Shown here in pieces: positions 24,103 to 33,022 of a DNA stretch of 64,000 nucleotides. The notes under the pieces were generated by a model. That model saw only the letters and a program-made list of their open reading frames with translations, made no database searches and was not told the DNA's origin. Within the stretch, counting starts at the first letter, position 1, and each line of letters begins with the position of its first letter. The DNA is taken from positions 1 to 64,000 of the forward strand of contig JAEURJ010000018.1 in the NCBI GenBank assembly GCA_016789305.1. The letters are read 5' to 3'. The stretch is from Anaerolineales bacterium (GTDB lineage Bacteria > Chloroflexota > Anaerolineae > Anaerolineales > Villigracilaceae). Position numbers and translations under genes: made by a program.

Positions 24103-24519
24103 ATGAATACCAAGTCTGAAGTTTCGATATTAAGGCTCTACATGTTGCGAGCGATGTATGCGTTCATGGCTATTGGGCTGTCAATCTATAAATTGCCTGC
24201 GATTTTCAATCCGCCAGCAGACTTGTCGACCATGGGCAGCGTTGTGCTCAGTGTGCTCGCTGGGCTGGCGCTCCTGGCAGGGGTGGGAATTCATCGCCCA
24301 CTCAAGATGCTGCCACTGCTGTTCTTCGAGTTTTTGTGGAAGGCTGTCTGGGTTCTGGCGTTCGCGCTCCCCCAATGGTCTGCCGGGCTGTTAGCTCCGG
24401 ACGCTCAAGAGGTATTGATCAACAACCTCGTGGGGATTGTGTTGGTTCCACTTGTGATGCCCTGGGGTTATGTCTTCGATCAGTTTGTGAAGTCGCCTGG
24501 CGATCCGTGGAAGAAGTAG
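24103..24519 (+). CDS. Small membrane protein of unknown function
   Basis: A 138-residue protein with about four hydrophobic helices: LRAMYAFMAIGLSIYKLP, MGSVVLSVLAGLALLAGVG, LPLLFFEFLWKAVWVLAFA and VGIVLVPLVMPWGYVFDQF. No motif points to a function. The phrase FEFLWKAVWV recurs in other small bacterial membrane proteins of the DoxX-like type, but I cannot assign the family. It follows copy A of the duplicated control region and lies 48 bases before another membrane protein gene, so the two may be cotranscribed. Confidence 0.72.
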   Translation: MNTKSEVSILRLYMLRAMYAFMAIGLSIYKLPAIFNPPADLSTMGSVVLSVLAGLALLAGVGIHRPLKMLPLLFFEFLWKAVWVLAFALPQWSAGLLAPDAQEVLINNLVGIVLVPLVMPWGYVFDQFVKSPGDPWKK

Positions 24520-24567
24520 ACATCCAAAATATGAAACCTATTTTATGAATTCAAAAGGAGAAAACAA

Positions 24568-25320
24568 ATGAACGCCAAAGGAAATAATTCGATCAAAGAG
24601 AGCAAAGCAATTATGAGTGCATCCGTTCTCATGCGGCTGGCAGGTGTTTCTGCCATGCTGGCAGGTGTTTCTGCCATGCTGGCAGGGCTGTGTTTCATCA
24701 TTATTGGGATGTTCCACCCAGAGAATGTCCCTTCATCGGTTACCACCACCATTTGGGTAAACGTCCACATTGTTGCGACTGCCCTGGGCTTTTTTGGACT
24801 GTTCGGTATGGCAGGGTTGTATGCCCGGCAAGTGGAAAAGTCCGGTTGGATGGGTCTGACCGGTTTCATCCTGCTTAGCATCTGGTTTGTGCTCATAACA
24901 GGCTTTTCATTCGTCGAAGCCTTTATCCTGCCTCATCTGGCAGCTGAGTCACCTGCATTTGTTGAAAGCCTTCTTGGGATGTTTACCGGGGTTCCCAGCA
25001 CAGTTGACCTTGGAGTCCTGCCAATGCTGTGGAATATATCGGGACCTATGTTTATCCTGGGACCTCTACTGTTTGGTGTCGCTACGTTGCGCGCCCACGT
25101 CCTGCCGCGCTGGGCAGGCGGTTTGCTCACACTCGCAGCCGTGTTGATCCCCATCGGCGGAATGTTTCCGCACGAATACCAGGCGAAGATCGCGATGATA
25201 CCAATCGGGTTGGCGATGACATGGCTGGGAACCGCGCTCTTTTCCGAACGCCGCGAGAAGGCATCAGAAGTTGTGCCAGGCAAGGTAATTTCGCAACTTA
25301 GCCAAACCGAAGCCAAGTAA
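24568..25320 (+). CDS. Multi-pass membrane protein (paralog of 25559-26236)
   Basis: A 250-residue protein with about six transmembrane helices. It is similar over its whole length to the protein encoded at 25559-26236: both have GLYARQVE, a conserved FVES segment, a Leu-Pro-Arg-Trp-Ala motif (HVLPRWAGG) and end with WLGTALFSER. The function is unknown; the layout resembles DUF4386-like proteins, but this is not certain. A 21-bp unit is present twice in the first helix (24640-24681), giving the repeat VSAMLAGVSAMLAG. It has AAAAGGAG before the ATG and no copy of the duplicated control block of its own. Confidence 0.75.
   Translation: MNAKGNNSIKESKAIMSASVLMRLAGVSAMLAGVSAMLAGLCFIIIGMFHPENVPSSVTTTIWVNVHIVATALGFFGLFGMAGLYARQVEKSGWMGLTGFILLSIWFVLITGFSFVEAFILPHLAAESPAFVESLLGMFTGVPSTVDLGVLPMLWNISGPMFILGPLLFGVATLRAHVLPRWAGGLLTLAAVLIPIGGMFPHEYQAKIAMIPIGLAMTWLGTALFSERREKASEVVPGKVISQLSQTEAK
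24640..24681 (+). repeat. Perfect 21-bp tandem duplication inside a membrane-protein gene
   Basis: GCAGGTGTTTCTGCCATGCT plus a final G stands twice in a row (24640-24660 and 24661-24681). It keeps the frame and adds seven residues to the first membrane helix. Perfect identity suggests a recent slippage event. Confidence 0.85.
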
Positions 25321-25418
25321 ACTAGCGAGAGACATTTCACAATGGACAAGCGCCGTAGGATTGCTTGTCCATTGTGTACTTAATTGCCAGCTAATCGATC
25401 GTTCCCGTCCTCCATAAA

Positions 25419-25555
25419 TCCCCATCCGAAATCCCCACATGTGGGGAAGACATCTCCCCACATTGATTTGTATATTGTCATCAATCGAACTCAAACAGGC
25501 GGCGACGCCGGGTGTCAATCTCAGACACTTATCTTACTGGTTCAAAAAAGGAGAC
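25419..25555 (+). promoter_or_regulatory. Duplicated control region, copy B
   Basis: This is the second copy of the block at 23962-24096, with the palindrome at 25432-25447 unchanged and the first TCCCCAC half-site degenerate (TCCCCAT). It ends in AAAAAAGGAGAC before the ATG at 25559. Confidence 0.75.
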
Positions 25556-25558
25556 AAA

Positions 25559-26236
25559 ATGAAAGTGACCACCCCGAAACTCATCCGTTGGGCAGGCTTA
25601 TCCGCCATGGTGGCAGGGATTATTTTCACGGCAATTGAGCCGACCCATCCATCTATCAATACCAGTACATTCATCATCATCACTTCCTTCAAGACCTCCA
25701 TCTCGATCTTTGGTCTGCTCGGTATTACAGGGCTCTACGCCAGACAAGTGGAAGAAACCGGTTGGCAGGGTTTGGTTGGCTATCTTCTGCTAACCATCTA
25801 TTACGTAGTTCAGATGTGCATTACATTCATCGAACCCACAATCCTGCCGTTGTTGACGACCATAGCGCCAACGTTTGTTGAAAGCGTATTGCAGTTGGCA
25901 AACGGGGTTGGAGAACCAACGAATCTTGGCAGCCTCACAACAATCTATTCCCTCGCATCGATCCTGTATGTACTTGGCTCCCTGCTATTCGGCATGGCTA
26001 TGTTCCGCGCTCGCATCCTGCCGCGCTGGGCGGCTGCCCTGTTTGCGGTATCAGGTCCGTTGGCGGGCACCATGTTTACTCTGCTTCCCTATCAGTTCGT
26101 CCAGTTGACATCGATACCGATAGGAGCCGCCATGGTCTGGCTGGGATACGCACTCTTTTCCGAACGACAAGCGAAATCATCCAAATCTCTGCTTAATCAG
26201 AGAATCGTTTCACAAGAACCGAGCAAGGCAGCTTGA
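25559..26236 (+). CDS. Multi-pass membrane protein (paralog of 24568-25320)
   Basis: A 225-residue protein with about six helices. It matches the protein at 24568-25320 through GLYARQVEETGWQGLVGY, TFVESVL, ILPRWAAAL and the C-terminal GYALFSERQ. The start at 25559 is set by AAAAGGAGAC; the open frame continues upstream through the control block but that part is not coding. The upstream gene plus its control block may have been duplicated as a unit, after which the two genes diverged. The function is unknown. Confidence 0.75.
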   Translation: MKVTTPKLIRWAGLSAMVAGIIFTAIEPTHPSINTSTFIIITSFKTSISIFGLLGITGLYARQVEETGWQGLVGYLLLTIYYVVQMCITFIEPTILPLLTTIAPTFVESVLQLANGVGEPTNLGSLTTIYSLASILYVLGSLLFGMAMFRARILPRWAAALFAVSGPLAGTMFTLLPYQFVQLTSIPIGAAMVWLGYALFSERQAKSSKSLLNQRIVSQEPSKAA

Positions 26237-26267
26237 GAACAAACAAATCTTTTCAAGGAGTTTAAAA

Positions 26268-26957
26268 ATGAAAGCGATTATTCAAACTAACGGTCAAATG
26301 AAAGTACCCGCAAGAAAAATCCGCACCCCGTGGTGGGTGCCCGCCGGGCTGATCCTGCTCAGTGTGATTCCAATTACATTCGGCATCATCCGCTTGATGC
26401 AGTTGATCAACGGCGCGGAAATCACCCCGGCAAATGCACGCTTCTTTGCTTCACCCTCGCCTGTGGTCATCCATATTATCAGCTCCGCGATCTATGCCTT
26501 GCTTGGAGCATTCCAGTTCGTCAGCCGTCTCTGGCAGCGCGGGATCAAATGGCACCGCTGGGTTGGGCGACTCCTGCTTCCATTCGGTCTGCTGGTTGGA
26601 TTTTCTGGACTCTGGATGACTCTCTTTTATCCGCGCTCAGAAGGAGCCAGCGACCTACTTTACGGATTGCGCCTCTTTTTTGGATCGGGCATGATCCTGT
26701 CCATCATCCTTGGATTCATCTCGATCCGCCGCCGGGACGTCGCTCAGCACCAAGCCTGGATGACACGTGCCTACGCTATTGGAATGGGCGCCGCCACACA
26801 AGTGCTGACTGGGATGGCCGGAGCCTTGATCCTTGGTACGGTAAACGAATTTGAGAATGCATTGTTGATGGGCACGGCCTGGGTGATCAACCTCGTCGTG
26901 GCCGAATGGAGTATCCGCAAAGATTCAACCCGCCCAACCCGCACAGTATATATTTAG
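26268..26957 (+). CDS. DUF2306 family membrane protein
   Basis: A 229-residue membrane protein with about six helices and the DUF2306 layout. It has a conserved HIISSAIYALLGAFQF, the charged loop KWHRWVGRLL (about residue 98), a HQAWMTRAYAIGMGA motif with a histidine near residue 165, and a final hydrophobic helix. DUF2306 proteins resemble cytochrome b561-like or ferric-reductase-like membrane proteins, but their role is unknown. The start at 26268 has CAAGGAG. It continues the run of membrane proteins behind the MalT-like regulator. Confidence 0.82.
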   Translation: MKAIIQTNGQMKVPARKIRTPWWVPAGLILLSVIPITFGIIRLMQLINGAEITPANARFFASPSPVVIHIISSAIYALLGAFQFVSRLWQRGIKWHRWVGRLLLPFGLLVGFSGLWMTLFYPRSEGASDLLYGLRLFFGSGMILSIILGFISIRRRDVAQHQAWMTRAYAIGMGAATQVLTGMAGALILGTVNEFENALLMGTAWVINLVVAEWSIRKDSTRPTRTVYI

Positions 26958-27005
26958 ATATTGACATCAAGTTCACTTAATAATTTCAAAAACAAGGAGT
27001 CTAAA

Positions 27006-27923
27006 ATGAAAGCAATTGTAGCAACCCAATACGGTGGACCCGAAGTTCTTCAACTCAAAGAAATCGAGAAACCAACACCGAAAGACAACGAGGTTTTGAT
27101 CAAAGTCCACGCCACCACCGTCACCGCCGCAGATTTTCGAATGCGAAGTTTCACCGTCCCTGCCGCAGTATGGATCCCTGCCCGCCTCGCGCTGGGCATC
27201 ACAAAACCCAGACAACCGATCTTCGGCTCTGAACTTGCGGGCGTAGTGGAAGCAATCGGCAAAAATGTGACCCGCTTCAAGGTCGGCGACCAAGTCTTCG
27301 CTTCAACCCTCACCGAAAATTTTGGCGGCTATGCCGAATATAAATGCCTGCCCGAAAAGGCGATGATGGCGATCAAGCCGAACAACGTGACGTATGCAGA
27401 AGCTGCCGCCCTTCCCATCGGCGCGACCACTGCCTTGCGCCTGCTCCGCAAAGGAAACATCCAGCGCGGACAAAAAGTCCTCATCTACGGCGCATCTGGA
27501 AGTGTCGGCACATATGCGATCCAGCTTGCAAAATATTTCGGCGCAGAAGTGACCGGAGTTTGCAGCACAGCGAACCTGGAGATGGTGAAATCGCTGGGTG
27601 CTGATCATGTCATTGATTACACAAAAGATGATTTCTCAACAATAGAAGAGCGTTACGACATCATCTTCGATACGCTTGCAAAATTCCCAAAATCGAAATA
27701 TTCGAAAGTCCTCGCACCGAACGGAAGCTATGTGTCGATGGCCAAGCTAAGCACGAAAGAAGGCATGGAAAATCTGCTCACCATCAAAGATCTGGTCGAG
27801 GCTGGAGAGATCAAAGTGGTCATTGACCGATGCTATCCATTGGAAGATATGGTCGAAGCACACCGCTATGTCGACGCAGGACACAAAAAGGGTAACGTCG
27901 TCATTTCCGTGGAGGCAAAATAA
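27006..27923 (+). CDS. NAD(P)-dependent medium-chain dehydrogenase (quinone-oxidoreductase type)
   Basis: A 305-residue MDR-family reductase without the catalytic zinc ligands. The N-terminal GroES-like domain opens MKAIVATQYGGPEVLQL and has FGSELAGVVEAIG. The Rossmann domain has the cofactor motif VLIYGASGSVGTYAIQLAKY (about residue 158). It would reduce enones or quinones with NAD(P)H; the substrate is not known. AAGGAG precedes the start at 27006, and the frame from 26961 is too long. The next gene overlaps its stop by one base, which suggests a joint role with that small protein. Confidence 0.88.
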   Translation: MKAIVATQYGGPEVLQLKEIEKPTPKDNEVLIKVHATTVTAADFRMRSFTVPAAVWIPARLALGITKPRQPIFGSELAGVVEAIGKNVTRFKVGDQVFASTLTENFGGYAEYKCLPEKAMMAIKPNNVTYAEAAALPIGATTALRLLRKGNIQRGQKVLIYGASGSVGTYAIQLAKYFGAEVTGVCSTANLEMVKSLGADHVIDYTKDDFSTIEERYDIIFDTLAKFPKSKYSKVLAPNGSYVSMAKLSTKEGMENLLTIKDLVEAGEIKVVIDRCYPLEDMVEAHRYVDAGHKKGNVVISVEAK

Positions 27924-28213
27924 TGACAGATGAACAAAAATCAAATCCCGATTCGGATCAACGGACGGTCTATCAATTCAGGATCAAAGGGCATCTGGGG
28001 CAGCAGTGGATGAATTGGTTTAAAGGGCTGACCATTACATTGGAAGAGGATGGTAATACCCTCCTGAGTGGACCTGTGGTCGATCAATCCGCAATGCATG
28101 GAATCCTGAAGAAGATACGAGATTTGGGAATGCCATTACTTTCAGTGAATGCTATGGGACATAATCCAAAAGACGTCTCAGACGTACAAGATCAACAAGC
28201 AGGTAACTCATGA
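27923..28213 (+). CDS. Small hypothetical protein coupled to the dehydrogenase
   Basis: A 96-residue soluble protein with an acidic, flexible N-terminus and a compact core (about residues 16-80, YQFRIKGHLGQQWMNWFKGL, SGPVVDQSAMHGILKKIRD). The core looks like a ferredoxin-like or BMC-type alpha-beta unit. I do not recognise a named family. Its ATG shares one base with the dehydrogenase stop, and the gene behind it overlaps by four bases (ATGA), so all three should be translated together. Confidence 0.75.
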   Translation: MTDEQKSNPDSDQRTVYQFRIKGHLGQQWMNWFKGLTITLEEDGNTLLSGPVVDQSAMHGILKKIRDLGMPLLSVNAMGHNPKDVSDVQDQQAGNS

Positions 28214-28713
28214 ATAATCTGGCTCTCTCCTCCGTTAGCGCAATCATCCTTGGGCTTGGCGCAACTCTCACTTTTGATCTTTGGGCATTGTTCCTCAAAT
28301 ATGCCTTCAAAGTGACTCCGTCCAATTTCTGCCTGATAGGGCGTTGGATTCTATACATGCCGGAAGGAATCTTCAAACATTCAAATATTGCGTCTGCTCC
28401 AGAGAAGAACGCAGAATGCACGGTCGGATGGATTGCTCATTACACAATCGGCGTGATATTTGCCAGCATCTTTGTTGCAATCGTAGGTGATAACTGGCTT
28501 CAGCATCCTGCATTGATCCCCGCAATCATCTTCGGGGTAGTCACGGTCTTGATGCCGCTCTTCATCATGCAACCGGCTTTTGGATTGGGAGTCGCTGCAT
28601 CAAAAACTGCGAAGCCAACACAGGCAAGGCTTCGCAGTTTAATGAATCATACTGTATTTGGCACTGGTCTCTATCTGTTTGGATGGTTGGCTAGCCTGGT
28701 GATTTCACGATAG
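28210..28713 (+). CDS. DUF2938 family membrane protein
   Basis: A 167-residue protein with about four transmembrane helices. It shows the DUF2938 features GWIAHYTIGVIFASIFVA (about residue 75), LMPLFIMQPAFGLGVAASKT (about residue 118) and the final NHTVFGTGLYLFGWL. The function of the family is unknown. Its start overlaps the preceding gene by four bases. It closes the apparent operon that begins at 27006. Confidence 0.85.
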   Translation: MNNLALSSVSAIILGLGATLTFDLWALFLKYAFKVTPSNFCLIGRWILYMPEGIFKHSNIASAPEKNAECTVGWIAHYTIGVIFASIFVAIVGDNWLQHPALIPAIIFGVVTVLMPLFIMQPAFGLGVAASKTAKPTQARLRSLMNHTVFGTGLYLFGWLASLVISR

Positions 28714-28745
28714 ATTCAATCGACAATGTATTATGAAAATTGAAT

Positions 28746-28985
28746 TCAAGCATGTTGTAGCAAATTTTCGATCGTTTCTAATAAGTTTTTCAAACTAACG
28801 GGTTTGCTCAGGTATTCGGTTGCGCCAGCCTCCAAACAACGCTCCCGGTCGCCGGACATGGCCAGGGCTGTAAGCGCAATGATCGGCGTGGGAACGAAGC
28901 GTGGATTTTTTCGCAGGCGACGAGTCGCTTTGAGGCCATCCAATGTGGGCATTTGGATATCGATCAGGATAATTTCGGACAAACC
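28746..28985 (-). pseudogene. Response-regulator receiver domain fragment
   Basis: On the minus strand about 77 residues match the C-terminal two thirds of a receiver domain: the phosphorylation site (LIDIQMPTLDGL), the switch threonine (IIALTALAMSGD) and the lysine (EYLSKPVSLKNLLETI) are all present. The first strand and acidic pocket are missing and are replaced by unrelated sequence, so a working domain cannot form. An open frame up to 29060 exists but has no start signal. It is probably the tail of a lost hybrid kinase or response regulator. Confidence 0.7.
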
Positions 28986-29220
28986 AAAAATGCTGTTGAG
29001 GGGTGTCCAATTACATCTGTGCAAGTGATAAAAACGAATCTCCACTCGCTGCTTGACCATATTTTTTAGTTAACTCCGGTTTTTTTATTATCTTGGAGGT
29101 TTTTGGCAGTTAATTTCCAAAAAACTATGTAAAATCACAAGTGAGTATATTAAATAAAAATGATACAATTTATGCAAATAATATTGCGGTTAGTCATATC
29201 GTCTTTGGAGGAAATGTTCC

Positions 29221-30588
29221 ATGAAGATCACACTAATTTCACCTAAGGGTCCGCTTTATCGTCATCGCGGGGGGATTTTTAAAAAGAATTTACGCTACGC
29301 ACCGCTTACATTAACCACGCTTGCTGCATACGTTCCGCCTGAGCTCAACGCAACCATCGAGATTATTGATGAGGGCATTGAAGATGTGGACTTGAATATT
29401 GAAACCGATCTCATCGGAATGACGGTGATCACGGGCTCCTCCATGCGCGCGTATGCTCTGGCAGATCATTTTCGAGGGCGCGGCATACCGGTTGTCCTGG
29501 GCGGCCCCCACATCACATTAATTCCGGAAGATGCGCAACCTCATGCCGATTCGGTCGTAGTTGGTTATGCCGAAGACACCTGGCCTCAATTATTACGCGA
29601 CTTCGCCACAGGACAAATGAAGCCGCGCTATGACCAGGCTCCGAATTTAAGCCTCGCCAACCGTCCCTTCGCAAAGCGCGAGATGATGAAAAAGCAGCAC
29701 TATCTCACAACGCATGTCTTTGAAGCAACACGAGCCTGTGTCCACAGCTGCGATTTTTGTGTGGTCCCAACCGCCTGGGGGTTGAAACCTTTTCTCAAGC
29801 CAGTGGAAGAAGTGGTTGCAGATATCAAACAACATTGGGCGCGGAAGATCATCTTCATAGATCTAAATCTGATCGCAGACAAGGATTATGCCGCCCGTCT
29901 GTTTGAAGCGCTGATTCCATTGAAAGTAAATTGGTTTGGGTTATCCACAACACTTCTCGGCAAGGACATCCAGCTGTTGGAATTGGCCGCACGCAGCGGC
30001 TGCACAGGTCTGTTGATGGGATTCGAATCGATCACGCCGGAAAACCTCAAACGGTCCCTGAAGGGATTCAACTCCCCCGCTCAATATAAAGAACTCACCA
30101 CGTTATTACATAAATATGGCATCACCTTGATGGCCTGCTTCACATTCGGCCTGGACAGCGATACACCCGAGATCTTCATGCAAACTGCAAAATTTGCCGT
30201 GGATGCGGGCATCGATCTGCCGCGTTATGCGATCGTGACGCCGTTTCCAAATACCGGATTATATAAAAGGCTCGAGCTTGAGGAACGCATCCTCACCAAA
30301 AACTGGGAATTGTACGACGCCCAACATGTTGTTTTTCAACCAAAATTAATGACGCCAGCCCAATTGTATGAAGGTCACGAAAAAGCGTGGAAATACACCT
30401 ATTCCTACAGTGCCATGGCAACCCGCTATCTAAAGTCCCGCATCCAAACGCCCGTTTGGTGGATCGCCAACATGGGCTATCGCTTTTACTCAAACCATCT
30501 TCATGATTTCTATAACTGCGATTGGATACTCGGACAACTGGAACCTCAGAAGGATCTGATCAAGATGGATCAAGCGGTGGCATCGTGA
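29221..30588 (+). CDS. B12-binding-domain radical SAM protein 1
   Basis: A 455-residue enzyme. The N-terminal part (about 1-140) is a Rossmann-type B12-binding domain of the BchE/HpnP kind (MKITLISPKGP, IPVVLGGPHITLIPEDA, ADSVVVGYAEDTW). The radical SAM domain follows, with CVHSCDFC (about residue 172) and the conserved GCTGLLMGFESI. Its C-terminal 80 residues are helical. Enzymes of this class mostly methylate unactivated carbons or rearrange rings of porphyrins, hopanoids and related lipids. It is the first gene of a long operon and the most divergent of the four B12-type paralogs. GGAGG precedes the start. The substrate is unknown. Confidence 0.88.
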   Translation: MKITLISPKGPLYRHRGGIFKKNLRYAPLTLTTLAAYVPPELNATIEIIDEGIEDVDLNIETDLIGMTVITGSSMRAYALADHFRGRGIPVVLGGPHITLIPEDAQPHADSVVVGYAEDTWPQLLRDFATGQMKPRYDQAPNLSLANRPFAKREMMKKQHYLTTHVFEATRACVHSCDFCVVPTAWGLKPFLKPVEEVVADIKQHWARKIIFIDLNLIADKDYAARLFEALIPLKVNWFGLSTTLLGKDIQLLELAARSGCTGLLMGFESITPENLKRSLKGFNSPAQYKELTTLLHKYGITLMACFTFGLDSDTPEIFMQTAKFAVDAGIDLPRYAIVTPFPNTGLYKRLELEERILTKNWELYDAQHVVFQPKLMTPAQLYEGHEKAWKYTYSYSAMATRYLKSRIQTPVWWIANMGYRFYSNHLHDFYNCDWILGQLEPQKDLIKMDQAVAS

Positions 30589-31976
30589 GGGTCACGCTGA
30601 TCCATCCCTGCATCGGGCGGCGTAAAAATCAGCCTTATATCCGCCTTTGGCAGATGGAACCCCTGCCCCCCGCCGCCATTGCCGGGTTGACCCCTCGTGA
30701 TGTGGAAGTTAAGTTCTATGATGACCGCATGGAACAAATTCCATTCGATGAGCCCACAGATCTGGTGGCCATCAGTGTGGAAACCTATACAGCCAAACGG
30801 GCCTATCAAATTGCAAGTGAATATCGCAAGCGCAATATACCGGTTGTAATGGGCGGCTTTCATGCCACGCTTTGCCCCGAGGAAGTTTCTCAATATGCCG
30901 ATGCAGTGGTCATTGGAGAAGCGGAAACGCTTTGGGAACAAGTTTTACAGGACGCAGAACGCAAGACACTTAAGGCGTATTATCGTGCCGAGTCCCGCCC
31001 TTCCCTGGCAAACATGCGCCCGGACCGCTCGATTTACAAAGGCAAGAACTATCTGCCCATCGGTCTCGTCGAAGCGGGACGCGGCTGCCACTTTGTGTGC
31101 GATTTCTGTGCGGTGCAAACTGTGTTCAACCACACGCAGACCCGCCGTCCTGCCGGAGATATTTATACCGAACTTGAAGCGCTTCGTGATAAACCATTGA
31201 TCTTTTTTGTGGACGATAACATTACCTCCAACATGGATCAAGCCAAGGAGTTCTTCAGGGAACTCAAGAAGCTCAAGATCAAATGGGTCAGTCAAGCAAG
31301 CATTAACGCCGCACACGATGAAGAGTTTTTACATCTCATCAAGGAGAGTGGATGTCAGGGGATGTTGGTCGGATTCGAGTCACTTAACCCAGATAATCTT
31401 AAGAAAATGAACAAGGGTTTTAACACCATGCAGGGCGGGTACGAAAAAGCGCTGGCAAACTTGCGCAAGCATAATATCCGTCTTTACATCACCTTTGTCT
31501 TCGGCTATGACGAAGATACCGAAGCCAGCTTCAAACAGACTGTTGATTTCGCTTTACATCACAAGTTCTATATCGCAGCATTCAATCATCTCACGCCTTT
31601 CCCCGGCACCCCCTTATACAAACGCCTGGAACAGGAGGGCAGGCTGCTTTTTGAGAAGTGGTGGCTCGATGACCGTTACTCGTACAACATGATTCCCTTT
31701 CAGCCTGCACGGATGACCCCGGAGCAGTTGCAGCGCGGATGCGTGGAGGCGCGCGCCGAATTCTACAACTGGAGCAACATTTGGAATCGCAGCTTCGATT
31801 CGGTCAACCGCTCCAATTTATTAATGTGGTCGCAGTTTTATGGAATCAACGCCATGTTCCGCCGCGAAGTTCGCCAGCGTGATTATTATCCGCTGGGGGA
31901 TGAATCTTTTGGCGGCACCCTGCTCAAGGTCCGCGAAAGAGGCGAACCTCTCCCATCGAGCGCTACGTTGAAATGA
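30585..31976 (+). CDS. B12-binding-domain radical SAM protein 2, GTG start
   Basis: A 463-residue paralog with the B12-binding region (VRVTLIHPCIGRR, IPVVMGGFHATLCPEE, ADAVVIGEAETLWEQVL), the radical SAM triad CHFVCDFC (about residue 164) and GCQGMLVGFESLNPDNL. The start is the GTG at 30585, which overlaps the preceding stop (GTGA) by four bases; the longer frame from 30522 lies inside the first gene. It is closest to the proteins encoded at 37435 and 38802, with which it shares DEPTDLVAI and the PDR-x-I-x-KGK stretch. It is probably a methyltransferase or ring-modifying enzyme; the substrate is unknown. Confidence 0.88.
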   Translation: MRVTLIHPCIGRRKNQPYIRLWQMEPLPPAAIAGLTPRDVEVKFYDDRMEQIPFDEPTDLVAISVETYTAKRAYQIASEYRKRNIPVVMGGFHATLCPEEVSQYADAVVIGEAETLWEQVLQDAERKTLKAYYRAESRPSLANMRPDRSIYKGKNYLPIGLVEAGRGCHFVCDFCAVQTVFNHTQTRRPAGDIYTELEALRDKPLIFFVDDNITSNMDQAKEFFRELKKLKIKWVSQASINAAHDEEFLHLIKESGCQGMLVGFESLNPDNLKKMNKGFNTMQGGYEKALANLRKHNIRLYITFVFGYDEDTEASFKQTVDFALHHKFYIAAFNHLTPFPGTPLYKRLEQEGRLLFEKWWLDDRYSYNMIPFQPARMTPEQLQRGCVEARAEFYNWSNIWNRSFDSVNRSNLLMWSQFYGINAMFRREVRQRDYYPLGDESFGGTLLKVRERGEPLPSSATLK

Positions 31977-32037
31977 ATTTTGCCAATCGGGTAAATTAAA
32001 GCTCATTCCATTTGCACAGCCCAAGGATATTAATTGT

Positions 32038-33018
32038 ATGTCTTTGCCTCCCGCCACACTCCCTCCTGAATACCTCCCACTCAAACGCAAAGTGATGAGC
32101 GAACATAAAAGCGAATTCGCCTCCCTGCGCAAACAGGATATACCCCTCCGTTTAATGGAGATCATCACTTTTCTTTTTGTCTGGCTGGGCGGCGCAGCAT
32201 TGACTCTGTTTGCGCTCAACCTCTCCCAATTTTTCATACGCATCCCCTTACAAGCCATCGGTATCTTTTTGTGCGGACTCTCCTTCTTCGTTTTCTTTTT
32301 GGAAGTCCACGAGGGCATGCATAACATTCTTTTCAAAAATAAATTTCTAAACGATTTTGTATCCTTCCTATTTTGTCTGCCGCTCTTCATGTCGCTTACG
32401 GGGGCTGTTGTATTGCATCTGCGTCATCATCGCTATGTGGGCGAAGAGCAGGATCCAGATGAATACCGCTTCTACGCAAAAACAAAGCTCGGGCTGTGGC
32501 TCTTGTATTATGGACGTGTCTTCATCGCGCCGCTTATCTATGTTTTTCTAATTCCCATTTTGGGATATCGCCATTCCACACCGCGCCAGCGTATGCGGCT
32601 CATCCTGGAATGGATGGCGATGCTTTGCATATATGCTTTTATCTTCACCCGAATTCCTTTTTCCGTTTTATTGCTCGTCTGGCTCATTCCAACTTCCGTG
32701 ACCGGGTTTCTTGTTGGTTTGTGGGGACTTGCCCAACATGCGCTCACCCAGGCCGGCGACCCATTGCTTACCAGCCGTTCGATCCATGCCAACCCGCTGG
32801 TCTCGTTCTGCTTCATCAACCAAAACTATCACTTCGAACATCATCTTTTCCCTGAAATACCCAGTTACCATCTCAAACGCGTATACGAGATATCCTGGAA
32901 GGAGCTTCCCTACGCCCTCTCCTCGGATTCATACCTCGGCTTTCTGCGCGAGTTCATCAAACTAAGTTTCAAACTCGAGGACAAGCCCATCGGTTATACC
33001 GAGATCATTGGTTGGTAG
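32038..33018 (+). CDS. Fatty acid desaturase-like membrane di-iron enzyme
   Basis: A 326-residue membrane protein with the three histidine boxes of the desaturase/hydroxylase superfamily: HEGMH (about residue 97), HLRHH (about residue 129) and FEHHLFPEIPSYH (about residue 275), between about four transmembrane helices. It would use O2 and reduced ferredoxin to desaturate or hydroxylate a lipid chain. The closeness to crtB/crtI and the radical SAM genes allows a carotenoid-ring hydroxylase (CrtR-like) as well as an acyl desaturase. It follows the second radical SAM gene after 61 bases, with AAGGAT before the ATG. Confidence 0.88.
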   Translation: MSLPPATLPPEYLPLKRKVMSEHKSEFASLRKQDIPLRLMEIITFLFVWLGGAALTLFALNLSQFFIRIPLQAIGIFLCGLSFFVFFLEVHEGMHNILFKNKFLNDFVSFLFCLPLFMSLTGAVVLHLRHHRYVGEEQDPDEYRFYAKTKLGLWLLYYGRVFIAPLIYVFLIPILGYRHSTPRQRMRLILEWMAMLCIYAFIFTRIPFSVLLLVWLIPTSVTGFLVGLWGLAQHALTQAGDPLLTSRSIHANPLVSFCFINQNYHFEHHLFPEIPSYHLKRVYEISWKELPYALSSDSYLGFLREFIKLSFKLEDKPIGYTEIIGW

Positions 33019-33022
33019 AAAA

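Noticed and set aside
31821..32390. Minus-strand open frame of 189 codons across the radical SAM/desaturase boundary
   Set aside because: It is a shadow of two well-supported genes and consists of low-complexity Lys/Arg-rich residues.
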